A DNA stretch of 64,000 nt from Candidatus Gastranaerophilales bacterium (GCA_944323615.1 CALUTG010000003.1:19862-83861), one strand, 5' to 3'; counted from the first letter of the stretch, positions 41,480 to 50,067 are shown. Notes: generated from the sequence alone by a model not told the origin. A program made the numbers and translations.

Positions 41480-42352
41480 TTGAATAATCCAAATATTAAA
41501 CTAGCCAAATTTGCAGGGTTTTGTTACGGAGTTAAAAGAGCCGTAGAAACTGCTAAAAAATTAAAAGATGAAAATCCGGATAAGAATATCTATATTTTGG
41601 GTGAGCTTATTCATAATACTGATGTTATTCATGAGCTTGAAAATCTTGGCATTAAAACAATTTATGAAATTCCGGAAAAAGGAAACGGAATTTGTATAGT
41701 AAGAAGCCACGGAGAATCACCGGAGGTTTTTGAAAGAATTAAAAATGCCGGATTTGAAGTGGTGGATTTAACCTGTCCTGACGTTAAAAAGGTTCAGCAA
41801 AGAGCAATTGAGCTTGCTCAAAATGATTATTTTGTAGTTATTGTAGGCAAACCTAATCACCCGGAAGTTATGGCAATTAAAGCAAATGCGGATTTATATT
41901 CAAAAAATGTTGTTGTTGCAACCACAATAGAGGAACTAAACGAATATGAAACTGCAATAAAGTCACACCGAAAGGTCGGTGTAGTGGTTCAGACAACTCA
42001 GATGGTATCTTCGCTTAATCTTATTGTAAATTATCTCAATACCATAGCTAAAGAAGTCTTGATTTATAATACAATCTGCCAGTCTACTTCAATGAGACAA
42101 AAAGAGGCTAAAGAACTAGCTAAAGAAAGTGATTTGATGGTGGTTGTCGGCTCTAAAAAGAGTGCAAATACAACTCATCTTGCTGAAATTTTAAAAGATT
42201 GCACCAAAACAATTCATATAGAAAATGATACCGAACTTGAAGAATACAAAGATTTATTTAAAAACGTAAACAATATAGGAATTACCGCAGGGGCTTCGAC
42301 TCCGCAGGTAATTATTGATAAAGTCATAGAAAAAATAAAAGGAGGAATATAA
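41480..42352 (+). CDS. ispH: 4-hydroxy-3-methylbut-2-enyl diphosphate reductase
   Basis: 290 residues. The three cluster cysteines lie in AGFCYGVKRAV, DLTCPDVKKVQ and NTICQSTSMRQ. The conserved EIGE-like LGELIHN and RSHGESPEV motifs are present. It makes IPP/DMAPP, the last MEP-pathway step. Translation appears to start at TTG (41480); no ATG fits upstream and the ribosome site is weak, which may limit expression. The S1 gene follows after one base. Confidence 0.95.
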   Translation: MNNPNIKLAKFAGFCYGVKRAVETAKKLKDENPDKNIYILGELIHNTDVIHELENLGIKTIYEIPEKGNGICIVRSHGESPEVFERIKNAGFEVVDLTCPDVKKVQQRAIELAQNDYFVVIVGKPNHPEVMAIKANADLYSKNVVVATTIEELNEYETAIKSHRKVGVVVQTTQMVSSLNLIVNYLNTIAKEVLIYNTICQSTSMRQKEAKELAKESDLMVVVGSKKSANTTHLAEILKDCTKTIHIENDTELEEYKDLFKNVNNIGITAGASTPQVIIDKVIEKIKGGI

Positions 42353-42353
42353 T

Positions 42354-43409
42354 ATGACAACAGCAGAAAAAACTCGTGATGAGTTTGAATTATTACTTGA
42401 AGAAAGTTTTGCTAAATCAAACAGCGTTGCTGATATCGTAGAAGGTACTGTTATTAAAAAAGAATCTGACGGATATCTCGTAAGCGTTAAAGGCGCTAAA
42501 ATGGAAGCATACTTATCTAATAAAGAGCTCGCAAGCGATGTAACAGAACTTGAAATTGGTGATACAAGAGAATTCTATGTATTAAAAGAAGAAAACAATG
42601 AAGATCCTATGCAGTTATCCCTTAAGAGAATTGCATTTGCTCAGGCATGGGCTCAATTAAATGATGCTAAAATTCAAGGCGATACAATCCTTGCAAAAGT
42701 CGTTTCAACTGTTAAAGGCGGTGTTTTAGTTGATGTTGCTGATCTTAAAGGTTTCATCCCGTCTTCTCAATTAAGAACAGGTACTCCGTTTGACGGTCTT
42801 ATTGATCAGAAAATTGAAGTTAAAGTTCTTGAAGCGGATCCTAAGAAAAACAAACTTATTCTTTCACAGCGCCAAGCAGTTGCTGAACAAAGAGATCAGG
42901 TTGTTGATAATGTTCTTTCTTCTCTTGAAGAAGATCAGGTTGTGTCAGGTAATGTCGTAAGAATTACGGATTTCGGTGCATTTGTTGATATCAATGGTAT
43001 TGACGGTCTGCTTCCGATTTCTGAAATTTCTTGGCAGAGAATTAAACACCCTTCCGATGTTTTAACTCTAGGTGATACAATTGAAGTTAAAATTATCAAA
43101 ATAGACAACGAACTTAAGAGAATCTCTTTATCACTTAAGAGAATGGGTGAAAACCCTTGGCAGCAGATTGAAGGACAGTTTGAAGAAGGTCAGGTTGTAA
43201 AAGGGACTGTAAATAAAGTTACTACTTTTGGTGCGTTTATTAACATTTTCCCTGGCGTTGAAGCTCTTCTTCCTGTTTCAGAAATGTCTGATGAGAATGT
43301 TAATCCGTTCAATATGTTCAAAGTAGGTTCTGAAGTTGATGTATTAATCAAAAAATTCACACCGAAAGAACACAGAATCGCATTATCTGTAAAAGATATT
43401 CAAAAATAG
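42354..43409 (+). CDS. rpsA: Ribosomal protein S1-like, four S1 domains
   Basis: 351 residues, shorter than the six-domain enterobacterial S1 and like cyanobacterial/other short forms. Four repeats are visible: VEGTVIKKESDGYLVSVKGA, ILAKVVSTVKGGVLVDVADL, VSGNVVRITDFGAFVDINGI and VKGTVNKVTTFGAFINIFPG. The last two are the best RNA-binding copies. It helps mRNA bind the 30S subunit. The ispH-rpsA pair is a conserved neighbourhood in many bacteria. AGGAGG precedes the ATG. Confidence 0.93.
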   Translation: MTTAEKTRDEFELLLEESFAKSNSVADIVEGTVIKKESDGYLVSVKGAKMEAYLSNKELASDVTELEIGDTREFYVLKEENNEDPMQLSLKRIAFAQAWAQLNDAKIQGDTILAKVVSTVKGGVLVDVADLKGFIPSSQLRTGTPFDGLIDQKIEVKVLEADPKKNKLILSQRQAVAEQRDQVVDNVLSSLEEDQVVSGNVVRITDFGAFVDINGIDGLLPISEISWQRIKHPSDVLTLGDTIEVKIIKIDNELKRISLSLKRMGENPWQQIEGQFEEGQVVKGTVNKVTTFGAFINIFPGVEALLPVSEMSDENVNPFNMFKVGSEVDVLIKKFTPKEHRIALSVKDIQK

Positions 43410-43435
43410 GTTACCTATTAGGGGAGGTAAAACAA

Positions 43436-43473
43436 CTTGAGGGCGGGTTTTGATTTCAAAACCCGCCCTCAAG
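43436..43473. terminator. Bidirectional hairpin terminator
   Basis: An 18-bp perfect stem (43436-43453 with 43456-43473) around two bases. It lies between the convergent S1 and P-loop genes and can stop both. Confidence 0.85.
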
Positions 43474-43482
43474 ATTTAAAAC

Positions 43483-44163
43483 TTACCATAGAGCTTTTGG
43501 CATCATTCTGTCATAAACCCAGATATCAACTCCGTCATATTGTTTTGAAAATTCTGATTCCAGTTTTTTGTCTATTCCGATTGCGATTATCGGAAGCTTT
43601 GCCTCTGCTGCGGCTTTCTTAAGTTTATTATACCCGTTTATAACATCTTCTGCCGTTGTTTCATCTCCTAAATGCGTGTTGGAGATTATTCCGGAAAAAT
43701 GTTTCCACTCTTTTTGAACACTGCCTTTAGAGAAATTCAGATATTCAAGAATACTTTCCTTATCAGAGGTTTCAAATTTTGCAGTGTTAATTACAATATA
43801 GATTTTTAAATTATTTTCTTTTTCAATTCCTGTTATAATATCAAGAATATCAAGCCCGCCGGCACCGTATCCGACATCAATAATAATATTTCCCTCAGAG
43901 GACAGACAGTTCATCTGCATAGGTGTAATGTAGCTTGCGGCTTCGCCTAATCCGAAACTGTCAGGCTGGGTTATAACATTCACGCTCTGTTTTTGAAGTT
44001 CAGCTGCAATTGGTCTTAATGTATAAGCCGGCTCTACTGTATCCAGATCAACAAGGGTAATTTTTTCTCCTTTTTTTGAAAACTGTAAAGCTCTGTTTAA
44101 GGCTGTTTCCGATTTTCCGCTGGCATAAGCACCTGCATAAACTTCTACAAATCTGTTATTCAT
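43483..44163 (-). CDS. P-loop ATPase of MinD/CobQ-like fold, unknown role
   Basis: 226 residues. Walker A-like VYAGAYASGKSETALNRAL (about 8-26), then KITLVDLDTVEPAYTLR (switch Asp) and IIIDVGYGAGGLDIL (Walker B-like DxG). This matches the SIMIBI class (MinD/ParA/CobQ relatives). No partner gene shows the target. A TATAAT box ends six bases before the ATG and there is no ribosome site, as at aroC. Confidence 0.7.
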   Translation of the reverse strand: MNNRFVEVYAGAYASGKSETALNRALQFSKKGEKITLVDLDTVEPAYTLRPIAAELQKQSVNVITQPDSFGLGEAASYITPMQMNCLSSEGNIIIDVGYGAGGLDILDIITGIEKENNLKIYIVINTAKFETSDKESILEYLNFSKGSVQKEWKHFSGIISNTHLGDETTAEDVINGYNKLKKAAAEAKLPIIAIGIDKKLESEFSKQYDGVDIWVYDRMMPKALW

Positions 44164-44256
44164 AAAAAAATTATATCAGGAAAATTTTTTTTAACTATTC
44201 CTCCGCAATACATAAGTTTTAAATTTAAAATTTATTTAATCTTAATATAACTCTAC

Positions 44257-44285
44257 TTTACTGAAAGCCTTCATTGTAATATAAT
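44257..44285 (+). promoter_or_regulatory. Promoter of the oxidoreductase gene
   Basis: TTTACT (44257-44262), 17-base spacer, perfect TATAAT (44280-44285), then AAGAAGGAAAAGAGAAGGT before the ATG at 44314. Confidence 0.65.
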
Positions 44286-44313
44286 ATCCTTATTAAGAAG
44301 GAAAAGAGAAGGT

Positions 44314-45312
44314 ATGAAAGAACAAAAAATTGCAGTAATCGGTTTTGGAATGTGGGGACGAAACATTGTCCGTAATTTTTATAACCTGAATGTTCTTGAT
44401 ATTGTTTGCGATTTGGATGATGAATCTCTGAAAACAGTTAAAGAACAGTATCCGGGTGTAAAAGTAACAAAAGATTTTAATGATATTATTAAAGATGATT
44501 CAATTACCGGTGTTGCCGTTGTAACTCCGAGCCATACCCACTTCAAGATGGTTAAAGCTATGCTTGAAGCAGGTAAAAATGTTTATGTTGAAAAACCTAT
44601 ATCAACAGTTGCCGAGGAAGCAAAAGTCTTAACCGAACTTGCTGAAGAAAAAGGTTTAATCTTAATGGTAGGGCATCTTCTTTTATACCATCCTGCTGTT
44701 AACAGGCTAAAAATGCTTATTGAAGAAGGAGCTTTGGGCGAACTCGTTTACGCACAAAGTGACAGATTAAACGTAAATTATCATAAGAATGACAGAAGTG
44801 TTATGTGGGATTTAGCACCGCATGATGTTTCAATGATTGCGTACGTTACGGGGAAAAATCCTGTGAAAGTTATTTCCGCTATAGGCTGCTCTTCCGAAAA
44901 GAATGCTATTATGGATATAACTCATATCGGAGTTGAGTTTGAAGACGGACTTATCGCTCATATCTCCGACAGCTGGATAACTCCGCAAAAACGCGTAACT
45001 CTTCTTGTCAGAGGAACGAAAGCAACTGCTGTATTTGATGATACTGCTCCGACAGATAAACTTAAAGTCTATGATAATTTTATTCCGGCAAATACCCAGA
45101 ATTATCCGCTTGATTATCTTGAAATTGAACCGCTTAAATTAGAGTGCCAGCACTTCTTAAATTGCTGTGCATCCGGTCATAAAGCTCGTTCAGACGGAGA
45201 AAACGGCTATACAGTTGTAAGTATTCTGGAAGAAGCCGAAAAAATTATGCTCGGTTCAAAAGTTGAAGATTTAAACAAGAAAGATTTCGCACTTTCCAGA
45301 ATGAAAGTGTAA
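44314..45312 (+). CDS. Gfo/Idh/MocA family oxidoreductase
   Basis: 332 residues. The NAD-binding start (IAVIGFGMWGRNIVRNFY), VVTPSHTHFKMV and the catalytic EKPIST motif (Lys at about residue 94) define the family. The C-terminal domain has LLLYHPAVNRLKML and WDLAPHDVSMIAYV. WlbA-type members oxidise UDP-sugars for surface polysaccharides, which would fit the sugar locus 6 kb downstream, but the substrate cannot be read here. Confidence 0.88.
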   Translation: MKEQKIAVIGFGMWGRNIVRNFYNLNVLDIVCDLDDESLKTVKEQYPGVKVTKDFNDIIKDDSITGVAVVTPSHTHFKMVKAMLEAGKNVYVEKPISTVAEEAKVLTELAEEKGLILMVGHLLLYHPAVNRLKMLIEEGALGELVYAQSDRLNVNYHKNDRSVMWDLAPHDVSMIAYVTGKNPVKVISAIGCSSEKNAIMDITHIGVEFEDGLIAHISDSWITPQKRVTLLVRGTKATAVFDDTAPTDKLKVYDNFIPANTQNYPLDYLEIEPLKLECQHFLNCCASGHKARSDGENGYTVVSILEEAEKIMLGSKVEDLNKKDFALSRMKV

Positions 45313-45342
45313 TTCCCGTGAGCTGTGCGAGGTAAATGTAAA

Positions 45343-45382
45343 GGGGTAAAGGGGTAAAGGGGTAAAGGGATAAAGGGGTAAA
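45343..45382 (+). repeat. 8-bp tandem repeat before pgsA-like gene
   Basis: GGGGTAAA occurs at 45343-45350, 45351-45358, 45359-45366 and 45375-45382, with GGGATAAA at 45367-45374. More decayed units follow (GTAAA, GGGTTAAA). The last G-rich unit AAGGATAAAGT is the ribosome site of the gene at 45407. Because 8 is not a multiple of 3 and the array is not coding, copy-number change would alter leader length. Confidence 0.85.
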
Positions 45383-45406
45383 GTAAAGGGTTAAAAAGGA
45401 TAAAGT

Positions 45407-46027
45407 ATGGCTAATTTTATTTCAATATTCAGAGTGATAGTAATGTTTTTTGCGGTGTATCTGATATACACCTGCCAGGGTAACGCGATTGCTTATACCT
45501 GGGCTTTGATTCTTACTATTATTGCTTTTGCCCTTGACGGTGTGGACGGCTATGTTGCAAGAAAATTTAACGAAGAGTCAAAATTCGGGGCACTCCTTGA
45601 TATTATGGGTGATAGAATCGTAGAAAATACATACTGGATTTTATTTGCCGTTATGGGATGGTTAAGTATTCTGTTCCCGCTTATTGCAATTACAAGAGGG
45701 TTTATTACCGATACAATAAGAAGTGCTGCTATGGAGCAGGGAATGACTGCATTTGGTAAAACAAGTATGCAGAAAAATCCTGTTTGCGTGTTTATTACAA
45801 GTTCTAAATTTATGAGAATCAGCTATGCTGTTGCTAAAGTACTTGCTTTTGTGTTAATTATTACGGCGCAGGTTCCTGTATGTCCTCATAGAGAAATCGT
45901 TGGTACCGTCGGTTTCTGGGCTGCGGTATTTGCTATTGTATTCTGTGTGGTCAGAGGTTTACCTGTAGTTATTGAATCAAAATATTTATTTGAACCGAAA
46001 AACGGAGATAATAAAGAAAATGCCTAA
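45407..46027 (+). CDS. pgsA: CDP-alcohol phosphatidyltransferase (PgsA-like)
   Basis: 206 residues, about five hydrophobic helices. The family motif is complete: DGVDGYVARKFNEESKFGAL followed by LDIMGDR (D-G-x2-D-G-x-x-A-R-x8-G-x3-D-x3-D type). It joins CDP-diacylglycerol to glycerol-3-phosphate or a similar alcohol at the inner membrane. The long leader holds the GGGGTAAA array. It overlaps trmL by 8 bases. Confidence 0.82.
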   Translation: MANFISIFRVIVMFFAVYLIYTCQGNAIAYTWALILTIIAFALDGVDGYVARKFNEESKFGALLDIMGDRIVENTYWILFAVMGWLSILFPLIAITRGFITDTIRSAAMEQGMTAFGKTSMQKNPVCVFITSSKFMRISYAVAKVLAFVLIITAQVPVCPHREIVGTVGFWAAVFAIVFCVVRGLPVVIESKYLFEPKNGDNKENA

Positions 46028-46469
46028 GCTCAATATAGTTTTGTATGAGCCTGAAATTCCCCAAAATACCGGGAATATTGCAAGACTTTGCGCTTGTACA
46101 GGAGCTTCTTTATATCTTGTCGGAAAACTCGGGTTTTCACTATCAAGTAAATATACAAAGCGTGCAGGGCTAGACTACTGGGATAGTGTTGATTTGCATA
46201 AAGTTAACTCCATGGAAGAGTTGTTCAACGAATTTCCTAATGGTAAATTTTATTATCTGACTACTAAAACTAAGAAAAAATACACGGATATAGAGTTTAA
46301 AGAAGGGGATTTTATTGTCTTTGGACCTGAAACAAGGGGGCTTCCGGAAGAGTATGTAAAAAAAGATACTGCGCTTACAATTCCGATGAAGGAAGGGCAG
46401 AGAAGTCTTAATCTTTCTAACTCAGTTGCAATTGTTTCTTACGAAGTCATAAGACAAATAGGATTATAG
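46020..46469 (+). CDS. trmL: tRNA (cytidine/uridine-34-2'-O)-methyltransferase TrmL
   Basis: 149 residues from ATG 46020, chosen because LNIVLYEPEIPQNTGNIARL is the normal TrmL beginning and a GGAGATAA site lies upstream; a longer frame inside pgsA is not needed. SPOUT knot motifs VFGPETRGLPEEYV and RSLNLSNSVAIVSYEVIRQ are present. It methylates the wobble base of tRNA-Leu species. Confidence 0.92.
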   Translation: MPKLNIVLYEPEIPQNTGNIARLCACTGASLYLVGKLGFSLSSKYTKRAGLDYWDSVDLHKVNSMEELFNEFPNGKFYYLTTKTKKKYTDIEFKEGDFIVFGPETRGLPEEYVKKDTALTIPMKEGQRSLNLSNSVAIVSYEVIRQIGL

Positions 46470-46472
46470 TTT

Positions 46473-46500
46473 ATTCCCTCTCCGGTGGGGAGGGCGGGGG
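46473..46500. repeat. REP-like element, copy 3 (inverted)
   Basis: CCCTCTCCGGTGGGGAGGGCGGGGG lies between trmL and the next gene. Read on the other strand it matches the CCCCGCCC...GGAGAGGGA order of the copy at 16138-16215. Confidence 0.4.
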
Positions 46501-46507
46501 TAAATTT

Positions 46508-47320
46508 ATGACAGAATACAAAATGCCTGATAGAGAACAAAATTCTAATAAAGGAACTTTCGGGAAAGTTCTGAATTTTTCAGGCTCTAAAAATTATATT
46601 GGAGCTGCGTATTTATCGACTGTGAGTATTCTAAAAACCGGAGGCGGGTTTGCGGCGCTTGCAACGGAGGAAAATATAATCCGCTCGGTTTCCGCAATGC
46701 TTCCGGAAGCTGTTTATCTTGAAAGAAAAGAAGGGTTAAAACAAATTAATGACTTTTCGGTAGTGCTTATTGGCTGCGGCTTAGGGTTAGAGAAAAAATC
46801 CCGTGATTTATTCAAAAAAGTTATTAATAAATTAAGCAGCACTCAAGTCCCGACGGTAATTGATGCTGACGGGCTGAATATTTTAAGCGGAATGAACCTT
46901 AAACTCCCTAAGTATACTGTAATTACTCCGCATCCTCTTGAAGCTGCAAGGCTTTTGGGGGTAAATTTGCAAGACGTTTTGGCAAATTTGGAAGAAAGTG
47001 CAAAAAAACTTTCGCAAAAATATGGGTGCGTTGCAGTCTTAAAAACTCACAGAACAATAATTTGCGAAGGCGAAAATATTTTTATAAACCAACATGGTAA
47101 TTCGGCTCTCGCTAAAGCCGGCTCAGGAGATGTCCTTGCTGGTGTTATTGCAGGGCTTCTCGCACAGAAAATGCAGCCTTTTGAAGCTGCAAAACTCGGG
47201 GTGTATTTACATTCAAGAGCAGGAGAAATTGCATCCGAAGAATTAACGGAATACTCTGTTCTGGCTTCCGACCTGCCTAATTATTTACCTAAGGCTATTA
47301 TGGAGATTATTCAAAAATAA
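46508..47320 (+). CDS. nnrD: ADP-dependent NAD(P)H-hydrate dehydratase
   Basis: 270 residues, only the ribokinase-like dehydratase domain; the epimerase (NnrE) half found fused in many bacteria is absent. Motifs: GTFGKVLNFSGSKNYIGAAY, VIDADGLNI, TPHPLEAARLLG and the catalytic AKAGSGDVLAGVIAGLLAQ. It repairs damaged NAD(P)H hydrates. It converges on the nucleotidase gene with a 14-base overlap of ends. Confidence 0.92.
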   Translation: MTEYKMPDREQNSNKGTFGKVLNFSGSKNYIGAAYLSTVSILKTGGGFAALATEENIIRSVSAMLPEAVYLERKEGLKQINDFSVVLIGCGLGLEKKSRDLFKKVINKLSSTQVPTVIDADGLNILSGMNLKLPKYTVITPHPLEAARLLGVNLQDVLANLEESAKKLSQKYGCVAVLKTHRTIICEGENIFINQHGNSALAKAGSGDVLAGVIAGLLAQKMQPFEAAKLGVYLHSRAGEIASEELTEYSVLASDLPNYLPKAIMEIIQK

Positions 47321-48896
47321 TTCTGCCTGTTTGGTTGATTACAACCGGCTTGTCCAGATATTTGATGTAATCACAGGTCATAACATCTTTATCGTAAGGA
47401 TAAATTTTAAGACAATCCTGCGGTTCTGCTAAAACCGGAAAATCTGCGCCTGCAGACATAACAAATTCGTCTGTAGCAAGTTTGTACATTTTATCTTCAC
47501 GAGGATTTTCAATATCTATCGGAAATTCTTTTCCATCGTTATCTATATATGTTAGGAATGTTAATTCCCCTTCTTTAGTGTCTACTCCGTATTTAAGTCC
47601 TGACACGGCAAGTAATCCCGGTTTATAACCTTTCTTTTCGTTTTCGTATGTCTCTTCTACGGCATCCTCAAAAAGGTCTACCAGAGCTTTTTCTGATACA
47701 TACGCAACACTTATTCTATCAAGGAACGGAGCAATATCTTTAATATCTCTGGAGTCAATTAAGCCTTCGTGGAAAAAGTTTCTGATACCGGCATTATTCC
47801 ATATCGCGATTTCAGAATTAGTAATATGTTTCATCGCATCACAAACAAAGTTGGCATGCGGATTTTCTTCAATAAGAGAGGTTGGAGGAGGCGGTGCTTG
47901 CGTGATATATCCTACTTTTTCAGGTTTCCCTAAAATTTCATCAAAAATGTATTGGTGAATCATGTTTTTGTAGAATTTTCGTGTTTCTCCGAGGTTATTT
48001 TGAGCTTTTTTAATTACCCCGTCTTTATCAAAAGTAAGATTTAGCTGTCCGAAATATGCGCCGTCACGTCCGGCTTCGGTCATTATTACAGGATCTCCGT
48101 TTTTCGAGTAGAAGAGGTTTTGTCCTTCTTTTATGTCTTTTAAAAGCTCATGTGTATGTCCGCTTACGATAACATCAATACCTTCAGTTTCCTGTGCAAC
48201 AGCTATGTCATTGGCATGCCCGAGATGAGATAAAAGAATAATTTTGTTTATGCCTTGTTCTCTGAGCTTTTCAATTTCTTCTTGAATTAATTCTATGGTG
48301 TCCTCTAATTCATCAATATAACAATCTTTATGGTAGTTAGGGTGGGTTGTTCTGCCAAACATATCAAAAGGACAGGTTCCTATCAGTCCGATTTTTTCGC
48401 CTTTTACTTCAACTACCATAGAACCTTTGATGGCTTCATCAAGAGCTGCACGTCCGTATTCCGGCAAGTTGTCCTCAAAGTCTTCCCAATCTTCCAGTTT
48501 ATTGAAATTAACTGCCAGAATTTTGGTTTTAAGATATTTTAATGTGTCTAAAAGGTCTGCTTGTGTAGTATCAAGTTCATGGTTTCCAAAGGCTGATGCT
48601 TTAATATCCGCAAGGTTTAAAAATTTGGCTGTGGCACGGTGGATAGCCTTATTTTTTTCATCACCAATGTCATTGTCTCCGCCTGAAAGTTTTATATCGC
48701 CTTTAAGTCCGGACAGAATCCTCATCATATTGTTAACTTGTCCGTGGGTGTCATTTACGTAGCCTATTGAAAGCTCAAAGGTATCTCCTTTTGAATCTTC
48801 CGCTTTAAATGACGGTGTTTGTGTATAATTAGAACGGACTGTTTTAAAGGCTGGATTTTGGATATTAAAATTAATTTTCGGAATATTTAAATTCAT
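47307..48896 (-). CDS. 5'-nucleotidase/UshA-like metallophosphatase without signal peptide
   Basis: 529 residues. The metallophosphatase half has YVNDTHGQVNNMMR, LSGGDNDIGDE, SAFGNHELDTT, LLSHLGHANDI and VSGHTHELL. The C-terminal nucleotidase half has WNNAGIRNFFHEG and GADFPVLAEPQ. Most relatives are periplasmic, but this one lacks a signal peptide. It begins instead with an Asn/Phe-rich leader (about 1-32) ending TQTPSFKAED, a style I associate with many Gastranaerophilales proteins. Location and substrate are uncertain. Confidence 0.85.
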   Translation of the reverse strand: MNLNIPKINFNIQNPAFKTVRSNYTQTPSFKAEDSKGDTFELSIGYVNDTHGQVNNMMRILSGLKGDIKLSGGDNDIGDEKNKAIHRATAKFLNLADIKASAFGNHELDTTQADLLDTLKYLKTKILAVNFNKLEDWEDFEDNLPEYGRAALDEAIKGSMVVEVKGEKIGLIGTCPFDMFGRTTHPNYHKDCYIDELEDTIELIQEEIEKLREQGINKIILLSHLGHANDIAVAQETEGIDVIVSGHTHELLKDIKEGQNLFYSKNGDPVIMTEAGRDGAYFGQLNLTFDKDGVIKKAQNNLGETRKFYKNMIHQYIFDEILGKPEKVGYITQAPPPPTSLIEENPHANFVCDAMKHITNSEIAIWNNAGIRNFFHEGLIDSRDIKDIAPFLDRISVAYVSEKALVDLFEDAVEETYENEKKGYKPGLLAVSGLKYGVDTKEGELTFLTYIDNDGKEFPIDIENPREDKMYKLATDEFVMSAGADFPVLAEPQDCLKIYPYDKDVMTCDYIKYLDKPVVINQTGRIIFE

Positions 48897-48963
48897 ATAT
48901 TAAACCTTTTTCAATAATATTAAAATTCCTGAAAATAAAATTTGCCATAATATTTACAATATT

Positions 48964-49575
48964 TTACATAGAAAGACATGTGAGCGCTTTTCTTAGAATT
49001 TCTTCCGGATTTGAACTGTCATTAATTGTTTTTATAACCTTGCTTAAAGCATCTTCGATTTCTTTATCCTCATATCCGAGAGAAAGGAGAATGGACTGGG
49101 TATCACTTAGAGCAGGTGTTTGCGGAAGAGTCGAAGAGGCTGTTCTCGGCAGTTCCGTTTTCATCAGTTTATCTTTGAGTTCAAGAATGATTTTTTGTGC
49201 AAGTTTAGGACCGACTCCTTTTGCACGGGTGAGCTCTTTATAGTTGCCGTCAATAACAAATGAGATTAAATCACAGGTGTCAAATTCATTAAGCAGCGCA
49301 AGAGCCATTTTTGCCCCGACACCGGAAACAGAAAGAAGAATCTGAAAAATGTCTCTGGTTTCTTTTGTGGAAAATCCGTAAAGAGCCATAATATCTTCCC
49401 TGTGAATAAGTGTCAGGTAAAACTTTTGTTTTTCTTCTTCAGAGGGAGCTGCGCTAGAGAAATCTTTTTCAGTGACTTCAAACATATAACCAACGCCAGA
49501 AGCCTCCAGTGTTATAAAAGTTCCCTTAGAAGTTTTCCTTTTATCAGTTAAAAAACCTTTTATATAATCAAACAT
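48964..49575 (-). CDS. ruvA: Holliday junction DNA helicase subunit RuvA
   Basis: 203 residues, standard length. The OB domain (MFDYIKGFLTDKRKTSKGTF), double HhH motifs (LLSVSGVGAKMALALLNEF; LTRAKGVGPKLAQKIILELK) and the C-terminal RuvB-binding helices (ILLSLGYEDKEIEDAL) are all present. RuvA binds four-way junctions and loads RuvB. GAGGGGATTT precedes the ATG. ruvB is not adjacent. Confidence 0.96.
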   Translation of the reverse strand: MFDYIKGFLTDKRKTSKGTFITLEASGVGYMFEVTEKDFSSAAPSEEEKQKFYLTLIHREDIMALYGFSTKETRDIFQILLSVSGVGAKMALALLNEFDTCDLISFVIDGNYKELTRAKGVGPKLAQKIILELKDKLMKTELPRTASSTLPQTPALSDTQSILLSLGYEDKEIEDALSKVIKTINDSSNPEEILRKALTCLSM

Positions 49576-49624
49576 AAATCCCCTCTATAATAATTATATA
49601 ATAAAAACAGGGAATAAAAAACTC

Positions 49625-49653
49625 TTTACAATCAGTTATGTTTTAGTTATTAT
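49625..49653 (+). promoter_or_regulatory. Promoter of tRNA-Ser
   Basis: TTTACA (49625-49630), 17-base spacer, TATTAT (49648-49653), 28 bases before the tRNA. Confidence 0.55.
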
Positions 49654-49680
49654 AAATAAGCAAACCGAAGAATGCACTTC

Positions 49681-49770
49681 GGAGGAGTGCCAGAGCGGTT
49701 GATTGGAGCGGTCTTGAAAACCGTCGTACGTGCGAGCGTACCGTGGGTTCGAATCCCACCTCCTCCTCCA
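49681..49770 (+). tRNA. tRNA-Ser (anticodon UGA)
   Basis: Acceptor GGAGGAG (49681-49687) pairs with CTCCTCC (49760-49766). The anticodon loop CTTGAAA carries TGA at 49715-49717. A long variable arm (GTACG...CGTAC) and T arm GTGGG-TTCGAAT-CCCAC follow. CCA is encoded at 49768-49770. The discriminator reads T rather than the usual G, which is unusual for tRNA-Ser. Next comes a terminator. Confidence 0.95.
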
Positions 49771-49773
49771 TTT

Positions 49774-49808
49774 AAAAAGCCCGAACCATAAAGGTTTTGG
49801 GCTTTTAA
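49774..49808 (+). terminator. tRNA-Ser terminator
   Basis: AAAAAGCCCGAACC (49774-49787) pairs with GGTTTTGGGCTTTT (49793-49806). Confidence 0.75.
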
Positions 49809-50067
49809 TATTATATGTATATGTGTATTGAAGTGAGTGTTTTGCGTAGGGCAGATGGTGCGATTATTTCGGGCAATCGGCTTGTGTGGCGGATTTAGTG
49901 GGTTGGAAATAATCAAACCATGTGAACCATAATTACTCTTTTTACTCTCTGCCGGTCTGTTAAATTTTTTAATTGATACGAAACCGACACAATGCTCGGA
50001 AGTGGTGTTCCAATTCTTCATCTTCAGAGTTAATGTGTGTGTACCATGAATGAATATATAAATATAA
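49809..50067. other. Gene-free stretch after tRNA-Ser
   Basis: No convincing frame, hairpin or repeat was seen. It lies between the tRNA terminator and the Mu-type remnant. A leftward open frame covers this stretch and the tRNA but is spurious. Confidence 0.55.

Noticed and set aside
45343..45400. CRISPR-like short repeats
   Set aside because: The 8-bp units are contiguous without spacers, and no cas genes occur in the window. The Cas4-like gene at 2337 is a phage recombination nuclease by context.
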